In this document: positions 57,047-64,000 of the stretch, in pieces
Layout: each line of letters begins with the position of its first letter
Position numbering within the stretch: position 1 is the stretch's first letter
Assembly (NCBI GenBank): GCA_964036045.1
Contig: OZ038387.1
Location: 16,577,420-16,641,419, forward strand
Source: Eutreptiella sp. 'Long Island Sound 2002'
Lineage: Eukaryota; Euglenozoa; Euglenophyceae; Eutreptiales; Eutreptiaceae
Direction: 5' to 3'
DNA length: 64,000 bases
Made by a program: the position numbers and the translations under genes
Notes under the pieces: model-generated
Told to the model about the DNA's origin: nothing
The model's input: only the letters and a program-made list of their open reading frames with translations
Database searches by the model: none

Positions 57047-58303
57047 GTGGCATGCCCTAACCATTTAAAAACAACAAACTCCGGGCCCAAAACCAATTTT
57101 CTCTGCATAGCTCATCACGCCCCCCCCCAACCCACCTACAAATGGGAAGATATGGCTGTCATCCTCCAAGAGGAGACACGCCTCACCTCCGGGGAAAATG
57201 AACCATTCAGGTGGACACAGCTGAAAGGCATGACAGATGACTCTGTCATAAAAGCCCTGCCGGATGATAACATGGGTATCATAGTTGTGGTGAGTTTTTC
57301 TGAGATGGGACAATTGAGAGAGATCTCAAACAACCTACTGCAAGTCGCTAGAGTAGATAGGCTTGATTTGTTAATTATTACGGAGGACAACAAAGCCCTG
57401 TTTCCAAATGCAGGGCCAAAGATTGAAAAAGCAGTGCCCTGGCACATCAATGATCTTCATAAACTCAACCGCCCTGTGTAGACAATGGGAGGCCCCCCAC
57501 TGTATGGGTTGGTTGTCACGTCGTCGCGACAGGGACGGAAAAACTGCTTGGCAGTTGACTATTAGATCAGCAAACTCGCAGCCCCCGGCATGGGGGCTCT
57601 TCAAATTGAGGTGGCAGTGCAAGATTCTTAACGCCCCACCTTTGCAGTGGTGGCAGAAGACTGGGCGACACCCGGCAATCTTTCCGGAATGGGGTGAAAA
57701 GGTGCCCAATGCGTGTCTCACCCACACAGAACAATGAAGGGAGCCAGAATTGTATGGCACTTTGTTACACAGAATGAAATCACGGAGCTGGTGAAAGCCT
57801 ACAAAGGGTGTCTCTTCTTCGCTCTCATGCGGGAAGACGAATTCTTCGGAGAGGGGATGGGTGAATGCCCGGTGGTACCACAAATGTACCCAAAACAGTG
57901 TAAAACAAGCACTAGGTCCATATATATGGCACACCATATTAAGTGTTTATTTTCTGTACAGCTGGCAGGCAGAAACAAAATACGGGTAGGTATCAAGGAT
58001 ACATCCACAGCGCATACGTGGCTCACACAGGCAAAGTATGAACTCGAAACACTTGGTATGACTATAAAGAACGAGCGGACGGGAGAGCTGATTTCAGACT
58101 TTTTGGATGGATCAGAGCTGAAAGATCTGAGCAGGGCCCTACTGCGGGCCCGAAAAGGAAGCTCCCCATGTTTATCATGTCGTTACAGCAATACAATACA
58201 AAGCGCACTGAGCAACACACTAAGTTGTGTGACAAAAGGAGCCGAGACTCGCCACAGAATGGTGGAGGTTAAAGGTGGAAGTCCACCTATGTCAGTGCAG
58301 TAA
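57047..58303 (+). pseudogene. LINE ORF1-like region, frameshifted
   Basis: Three overlapping plus frames succeed one another: 57143-57480 (EDMAVILQEETRL to INDLHKLNRPV), about 57470-57735 (LCRQWEAPHCMGW, then RWQCKILNAPPLQWWQKTG), and 57713-58303 (MKGARIVWHFVTQNEITELVKAYKGCLFF to the stop). They look like one ancestral protein broken by two indels. It lies immediately 5' of an endonuclease-encoding frame, the place of a non-LTR ORF1. No zinc knuckle or RRM is clear, so the ORF1 label rests on position. Confidence 0.5.
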
Positions 58304-58324
58304 AGGGGGTCTCGGGCCGGAGCA

Positions 58325-59310
58325 ATGTCAAGGGAAAGTGGTGAGACGAGAACACCACCTCTTTCTGGCGCACTGTCTCTGATGTCATTGAACATCAATG
58401 GCTTCCGCACAAAAATCAAAAAAGGGAACAAAATGGAGAAAAAATATCGTGAGTTGGGCCGGCATCTGCTGACGAAAGACTTAGATCTGGCTGCGGTCCA
58501 AGAACCGCACCTCCATTGTCACATTGGGAAAGTGGGTGAGTGCATTGAGGTAAAGGAATTTTTTGCCAACATCGGTTATGATCTTTTAACCAATTCTCTG
58601 AGTGAAGGGAGAGGAGGAGCTGCGCTCGTCTGGAACAAGAGCAGATGGCAACTGCAGCGAGCATGGTCCCTGGGGGCCGTGCATGCTTGTCCGTGTTATG
58701 CTCAGCTCAAATGGATAGTAGATCTGTGTAACCTCAGCCCATTTCTCCCATAGGCCGGGGAAGAGGGGGGCACAATGGAGAAAGCCCCTAAACCTCTACG
58801 TAACCATCCCGCGAGCACAAGATCCTCATAGCGGATCACAATTCCTTCGTCGTCCTGTCCATGGACCCGAGCCCGGTGTTTGAAGAAAAAAAACAAAGGA
58901 ATCTTTGACGCAAGCAAAATCGAAACCCAAATTTTGTAGAGGCTACAGCCCGAGGATGTATACATCGCAGTCCATGCAGATCCGTCAGACAGACAGGCCC
59001 TTCCAGAGGGCTTTGCTTTTGGTTTCGGAGCAAAAGATGAATGCCCATCTGACACAGATGATGGGGATGAGGAGCCCTTCATAGAGGAGAAAAATCTGCG
59101 AAGAATAGACCGCATCCATGTCACCCCAGCGATCAGAGAATGCCCTTCGTCTACATACACGGCCCATGTGGCCAGAGCTGATCACAAGTCGGTGCATGTC
59201 ACCTGCTATCCACCGGCGTTTGATGATTCAGCTCCCAGGTCTAGATGCTACAAAGAATTCTTAGAGGATGAGGAATGTGCGTCGCCTGTGCTTCATGATA
59301 TATTGTCGAG
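58325..59310 (+). pseudogene. LINE ORF2 fragment: APE-type endonuclease, no reverse transcriptase
   Basis: An ATG at 58325 opens a frame with LSLMSLNINGFRTKIKKG and DLAAVQEPHLH (the catalytic Glu position), then GRGGAALVW. It stops at 58753. Other frames continue the domain: IADHNSFVVLSMD (about 58837) stands where GDFN is usual, and from about 58945 come LRRIDRIHVTPAI and ARADHKSVHVTCYP, matching the RIDRI and SDH boxes of AP-endonuclease-like LINE domains. At least two frameshifts and stops break it. Homology ends at 59310, where an inverted-repeat element begins, and no reverse transcriptase follows beyond that element. The retained part is therefore the 5' half, the opposite of ordinary LINE 5' truncation. 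Confidence 0.75.
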
Positions 59311-60209
59311 TGTACGTCGAGATACATCTAATGGAACATTATAATGTTAAATTGGGTCCATTATACTATTCCGCCAGACGTAACACCTATTCCACTAGAC
59401 GTAAGTAGAATTTTGTACGTCTACCGGAACGTTATATGGGCCATTAGATGTAAGAACCAATCTTATCTGTTCCGCAAGACGTATGCATGTATGGAAAACC
59501 AATTTCCGGATCTTTTAAAAAACTACTGATTTCTAAACTTTTCAATAACATCAATGCTCACGAAAGCAAGTAGGCCTACAATAAAAAGGTTGCAAAAGTG
59601 CAGCAATTCAGTCCATCTCCATTTCAAGTAGCTAAATCCATGCTTTGTTTTGCCATCCACGAATGGTCATCTACCCGTTGGTAGCCATCAAAACACTTGT
59701 TGACCGAACATCGAAGCAGTGAATCATTTTTTTGCCTTTTGTTGCAATCACCGTCCATCAGCAAACACGTCACAAAAACATAGCACTAAATGTGCACATC
59801 ATTGCATTAGGGCAAATAACACAAACAACCAAAATATTCGTTGGCAAAAAGTGGCACATTTTGTCCCCAAATGGAATTATCGTGTTGTTGTCGTCCGGAG
59901 TTTCTTGGATTTGTGAGTGATCCGAAGAAGCATTGGGGTAAAGAAAAGTTTAAGATCATCATTGGAGAGAAAGTGTCTTCCCAATCCAAGATGAAGAATA
60001 TGGATAATGTGGCTCGCATATGTGCATGGTTTACTTATGTCCATTGGAACAACTAGCTGTGTTACTTACGTCCAATGGCCCATATAATGTTCTGGTAGAC
60101 CTATAAAATTCTACTTACATCTAGCGGAATAAGTGTTAAGTCTAGCGGAATATTATATCCGGACCAAATTTAACAACATAATGTTCTGCTAGATGTATCG
60201 CGACGTACA
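59311..60209. mobile_element. 0.9-kb element with ~145-bp terminal inverted repeats
   Basis: The left arm 59311-59454 and right arm 60065-60209 are imperfect reverse complements. Left: TGTACGTCGAGATACATCTA, AACATTATAATGTTAAATT, ATTCCGCCAGACGTAACACC, GTAAGTAGAATTTT, TTATATGGGCCATTAGATG. Right, reverse-complemented: TGTACGTCGCGATACATCTA, AACATTATGTTGTTAAATTT, ATTCCGCTAGACTTAACAC, GTAAGTAGAATTTT, TTATATGGGCCATTGGACG. Taking the ends as CGTCG leaves TA on both sides, compatible with a TA target duplication. The about 610-bp interior has a frame with IFVGKKWHILSPNGIIVLLSSG, which weakly recalls transposase core sequence but has no intact transposase. Confidence 0.85.
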
Positions 60210-60415
60210 TCCACCCCTTGCGGAATAGTGCATTTGTGAGACTGGGGCCTTGGGCAGGCCCCAGCTTAGCCACACAGACGCCATTTGTTGGGCTGGGACC
60301 ATGGGAAGCACAATGAATGGGCGAGTGAGTAACCGTGTGTCTTCTTACCTGTATGTTTGTTTGCAGTCCGCAGTGGCTCTAGCTAGTGTGTGGGTTGCGA
60401 CCACATCTTACACAT

Positions 60416-60552
60416 TTGTTCTAGTTTTGTTCTAGGCTAGACGTTCTAGTATCGTTCTAGCCAACGAGCGTTCTAGTCTTGTTGTAGCCGCTAATCGGCC
60501 AATCCGCGGCTGAACAAAAAAGATTAGCTAGACTAAAACAAAACGAGAACAA
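60416..60552. mobile_element. Fold-back element (TTGTTCTAG family), copy 1
   Basis: The start TTGTTCTAGTTTTGTTCTAG and the end ACTAAAACAAAACGAGAACAA are near-perfect inverted repeats of about 25 bp around a short interior rich in GTTCTAG. There is no coding capacity. Confidence 0.75.
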
Positions 60553-60569
60553 CCAAAATACCAAATTTG

Positions 60570-61150
60570 CAAATTGTACCATTTTGCCACCATGCTATTG
60601 TACCAGTCTGCGAATGTACCGCTGTGCTATGGCACCACTCCAACATTGTCAGATTGTACCACCGTGCCACCATGCCATTGTACCAGTGTGCGAATGCACC
60701 ATTGTACCATTGTACCACTGTGCCACCATGCCTTTGTACTAATGTGCTACCGTGCCATTGTGCCACTATACCGTTGTGCCATCGTGTCGCTGTCATTCTG
60801 CCATTGTGCCGTTGTGTCATTGTGCCATTGTGTCACTGTGCCACCATGCACAATGTCACGGTGGGGTAATTGCAGGGTGGCACAATAGCACAAATGGCAA
60901 GCATTGTGCCACTCGGACACTGTACAACAATGGCAGGCATTGTGCCACTCGGACATTGTACCAATGTGCCATTGTGCCACCTTGCCGTTGCACTAATGTG
61001 CTTTGTGCCACTGTGTCACTTCGCAATTGTGCCATTGCGCCATTCTGCCACTGTGCCATTGGCACAGTAGCAAAATGCCACGATGGCACGGTGGTGCAAT
61101 GACACAATAGCACATATAGCACTGTGCCATTTTGCTACTTTACTATTGTG
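60570..61150. repeat. Degenerate octamer satellite (TGTGCCAY)n
   Basis: About 580 bp are built of 8-bp units close to TGTGCCAT or TGTGCCAC, with variants TGTACCAT, CGTGCCAT and TGTGTCAC. An internal higher-order duplication (GGCATTGTGCCACTCGGACA) occurs at about 60900 and 60935. Because the unit has no stop codon in most phases, several frames on both strands stay open; these are not genes. Confidence 0.9.
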
Positions 61151-61237
61151 CCACAACACATGCTACACCACGCCACAGCGGTTGGGGTCTGTATATGTGT
61201 ATGTGTGTGTCCATGTGGGTGTATCATTTGGATGATT

Positions 61238-61332
61238 TTGTTCTTGTGTTATTCCAGGCTAGATGTTCTAGTGTTGTTGTAACTAGCAAAGCGTTCCTTC
61301 GCGAGAACAATACTAGAACAAAACTAGAGCAA
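61238..61332. mobile_element. Fold-back element (TTGTTCTAG family), copy 2
   Basis: TTGTTCTTGTGTTATTCCAG, GCTAGATGTTCTAGTGTTG and AAAGCGTTC follow the same order as copy 1 (TTGTTCTAGTTTTGTTCTAG, GCTAGACGTTCTAGTATCG, GAGCGTTC). The right end AGAACAAAACTAGAGCAA is its inverted terminus. The two copies bracket the octamer satellite. Confidence 0.65.
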
Positions 61333-61906
61333 AAGTTTTTAGGTTTGATTTTTGGGTCCAATGATCCAAAAATTGAAAAACTGGACCTGGGACCCCGAGT
61401 AGGGTTCACAAGGTCCATGTTTCACCATTGACATGGATTACCCTAAACCCCCCAATGGTTGGGGTGATGCTCGTCTTTTTCATTCTGACTGTTCTAGCGA
61501 ATCTAACCTGAAACAGAAATTGGCTGTTCTAGCGTGTACCAAGGGTGGCACCCAGAAAACTGCATACATGCTCTGTTTACACTATGTATCTATGCACCTT
61601 GTCCTGCTTTTGCACCAACAGCACCAGGGTTTGCCCTCCTTGAGCTCCCTATATTTACATATTTATTATTACTACTATTTATTTATCTACATATTTTCTC
61701 ATTTGGCTGTGCAAGCCAGCTCTTCCCTAACCTATTGTTTATATGTCAGCAGATAAAGGTTTTTATGCATTTTATGAAAGAAACAGAAAAAGCATCACAT
61801 GCATACTACTCTGTCAGTGACATATACTTTGTGGGTGCCAATTCGGGACAAACGAAATCAGTTTTGATATAATGACCACAGCACCAGTTCTTCTGGCCTT
61901 TTGCAG

Positions 61907-62191
61907 TGCTGCAGGAAACTCTTCACTGGGGAAATGTGATGCATCCACGCAATGCAGTGGACGAGACATAACCCAACATACGAAGCATGACCCATGGTTT
62001 GGCAGCTTTGTCACTGCGTATGACTTCAATAACATGGCAGGAGCACAGGCACCGGCGAACCAGGAAATCCAGCACCTGAAAATTGTGCCTGCTGAATGGG
62101 ACACCTGCTGCAGAGGTCGGCTTGGGCTAGCCAAGGGCTTGCACCACAAGCATTTCCACGCCCAGCCCCAAAACTCCTGTGACCACCAAGG
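61907..62191 (+). CDS. Candidate internal exon, Cys-containing, possibly secreted protein
   Basis: Acceptor GGCCTTTTGCAG|T with a good pyrimidine tract, donor CACCAAGG|GTAGGT; enters in phase 1 or 2 and exits in phase 2. It encodes about 95 residues including AAGNSSLGKCDASTQCSG, DPWFGSFVTAYDFNNM, NQEIQHLKIVPAEWDTCCRG and QNSCDHQ. Six Cys and an NSS sequon suggest a lumenal or extracellular protein. No family is recognised and the neighbouring exons could not be identified. Confidence 0.4.
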
Positions 62192-62827
62192 GTAGGTTTA
62201 ATGGATTTTCAGGCCCCTGCAGTGGCTGCAGGACCAAGTGTGACGCAGATGCCTTTAGTTTGTGTGTATTGTACTAAAATTCCACATAACTGCAGAAATC
62301 GTTTCAACAAGAACTGTCTTTTCAATGCAACTGTTGCCCATAAACCGTTACTGGTGAGCACTTTTGCAGGCCAGCAACTGGCTACAACCGGATCCAATAG
62401 ATCAAAAATTCATTGTCGTAAATGTACGTACATGTGGTCCTTCAAATGTGCCTGTGGATGAGAAAAACGCACAAAAGGCTCCATTTTGAATTGTGGAAGA
62501 AAATTGTATCGGGTTGGTGGAAGAAAATTGTATTGGGGAACAAAACTGTCATTGTGTAACTCAAAGAAGGGAAGAAAAACGAGTTTCAGGTTAGGGTTAC
62601 TTACCCCCCCCAAAAAAACTTATGATCAGAACCCCCCCTCTGAGAGACAAAGCACTGAGTGATGGAAAATTCTCTGCTAATGAGGTTTCATGATCACTTT
62701 GCCAAATTTCGACGAATTTTCAGCCTCATCAATGTCAGAGAGTTCATTCAGCGGCATATGTACGACACACAGCTCATACCTATGAATTCGGAATGTTTGG
62801 GAATTGTCATTTCGTCATCTTGGGCCC

Positions 62828-62960
62828 CAGGGGATTGCTTAGTAATACCGGGGGGAGCGGGTCCCCCTCCCCCCCCCCCGGGATTTGGCTGACCCACCCA
62901 CCCACCCACCCACCCTCAGGCGGGGGGTGTCACAGAGCAATTTTCGAAAAAAAAATTCAC
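62828..62960 (+). mobile_element. Left-end fragment of the hAT-like MITE family
   Basis: CAGGGGATTGCTTAGTAATAC matches the left end of the complete element at 4218 (CAGGCCTTTGCTTAGTGATAC). A G-run, a C-run and GGGATTTGGCTGACCCACCC follow, as in that element. The right terminus is not found, so this copy is truncated. Confidence 0.65.
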
Positions 62961-62995
62961 CCTTCCGTCTGCACTTGTCCTTGTGGTATGTGAGG

Positions 62996-63065
62996 CACAG
63001 TCAGTGACCCAGTGGTCAGAGCAGTGGTCTTGCAGGCGAATTAGGCTGGTTGAAATCCCACTGTG
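62996..63065 (+). pseudogene. tRNA-like sequence, probable SINE head
   Basis: CACAGT at 62996 can pair with ACTGTG at the 3' end. TGAC...GTCA forms a D-stem around CCAGTG, the stretch TGACCCAGTGGTCAGAGCAG resembles an A box, and GGTTGAAATCC resembles a B box (consensus GGTTCGANTCC). The anticodon stem does not pair. It differs from the tRNA-Met-like copy at 26018, so it has a separate tRNA origin. Confidence 0.55.
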
Positions 63066-63638
63066 AATTTCGGCAGAGCGACTGCTGCACCCAGGGAAGC
63101 GAAAAGTGCAAGAGACTTGCACTTTTTGAACTATGATCCATAGATTTCTGTCACTACTTCCACAGTCTTTGGCTGTCCGAGGAGTTAGGGTTGGCTTCTG
63201 GAAAGCAGAAAAAAAAAATTGGATCGCGTCCCTTGAGGCCTGCTCTATGGCACGAGAATCATAAATGAATATCAAATACCAAATACGTGATTTGGTCTGG
63301 GCAGTACAGCCCATGCCAACATCAGCAGCGCCCACTTAAAACATGGGCAAAGTCATGAAACGGCGGTCAGACAGGTCCCTGCCACTTTGTGCAGACCTGT
63401 TTTGCTTTACACTTTTGTCATGGCCACCAAAAAAAAATATGAATGTGGGATGATCATCAAGGTGATACAAATGTTCCAAAATCAAGCATCAACTGCTGCT
63501 CCCTTTTGGTCTCCATGCCCCTCAAGCGCAGGCTTTGGGGGGGAAGGGGGGTAGCTTGATGGATTGTACACCCACACAACGTGTCTCCGTGCCATCTACC
63601 ATTCGACTGGCCAAACGTGCTGCTGCTTTTGTGGGCAG
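63066..63638. other. Region without a gene
   Basis: Possibly SINE body just after 63065 (AT-rich, with an A-run at 63211-63220). Otherwise nothing is recognised. Confidence 0.35.
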
Positions 63639-63774
63639 TAGAACATTGTTTCAAGTGAGGTGCACTGCATTGGGCGGCAAGAGGATGCCCTTTGCAGAGG
63701 CCAAGACTGGCTTGAGGCTGAAGCCAAGGGCGGCCCTTCGTGCTTTCTTTCCTAATGAACGGTGGCCCAACGAT
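63639..63774 (+). CDS. Candidate internal exon, basic
   Basis: Acceptor TTTTGTGGGCAG|T and donor AACGAT|GTATGC, the same donor hexamer as several confirmed introns in this window. It encodes RTLFQVRCTALGGKRMPF, AEAKTGLRLKPRAALRAFF and PNERWPND in one open frame that extends further upstream. No domain is recognised. The remaining exons would lie outside the window or are not visible. Confidence 0.3.
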
Positions 63775-64000
63775 GTATGCAGCAGGCAGAACTGGCTTTT
63801 TGTTTACAGAAGCGATCAGCACAGCTCGTGAGGTTTGGTTTGTCCTTTTGGATATGCCAGTTAGGCAGTCGTCGGTGAACCAAATGATGGCGGTTGGCCG
63901 TCATTTGACTCTCAAGAGGGGGCGTGAATGTGGCTACTGGTGTTTGGAAAGCGGTCGGGTGGCAGGTTCTGGCGGTTACAACAGACACACAGGGCAGATG

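Noticed and set aside
60574-61122. Overlapping 88-116-codon frames on both strands
   Set aside because: They translate the TGTGCCAY satellite into repetitive His/Cys/Val or Trp/His/Asn/Gly strings and merely reflect absence of stops in the unit.
62192-62417. Further short exons downstream of 61907-62191 that would extend the Cys-rich protein in phase
   Set aside because: They would require introns of only 16-38 bases, far below the shortest credible intron here (197 bases), so the phase agreement is taken as chance.

Overview
The window looks like nuclear DNA of a eukaryotic microbe (a protist or alga; the lineage cannot be fixed from sequence alone). Four protein genes can be assembled with spliceosomal introns, some close to 5 kb. 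The rest is packed with microsatellites, poly-G/poly-C runs, minisatellites, short inverted-repeat transposons, a broken LINE and tRNA-derived repeats. Nothing points to a prokaryotic or organellar origin: there are no operons, no Shine-Dalgarno sites and no CRISPR array.

Layout. (1) 398-3429, minus: a two-exon gene for a Clp/Hsp100-type AAA+ ATPase with a C-terminal coiled coil and several membrane segments. (2) 3430-14877: repeat-rich DNA with a complete hAT-like MITE at 4218-4451 and one unrecognised single-exon ORF at 6779-7534. (3) 14878-22126, minus: a five-exon gene for a PH-like domain followed by two C3HC4 RING fingers, probably a ubiquitin ligase. (4) 22127-32265: repeats, including a tRNA-Met-derived element beside a CA microsatellite. 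(5) 32266-32861, minus: a compact two-exon BSD-domain gene. (6) 35596-52187, plus: an eight-exon, 16.6-kb gene for a signal-anchored alpha/beta-hydrolase of the PHB-depolymerase/esterase type, whose nucleophilic serine position is alanine. (7) 52188-64000: candidate isolated exons, a LINE remnant that ends at a 0.9-kb long-terminal-inverted-repeat element, two related fold-back elements around an octameric satellite, and a tRNA-like SINE.

The four main genes have no obvious shared pathway. Themes are membrane-associated protein remodelling (AAA+), ubiquitination (PH-RING-RING), BSD-type trafficking or transcription, and a lumenal or extracellular esterase-like protein. The gene models rest on homology continuity across phase-consistent GT-AG junctions: 13 introns, nine in phase 0, four in phase 2 and none in phase 1. 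All splice sites were read by eye and none is confirmed by transcripts. Family assignments come from motif recognition, not from database searches.
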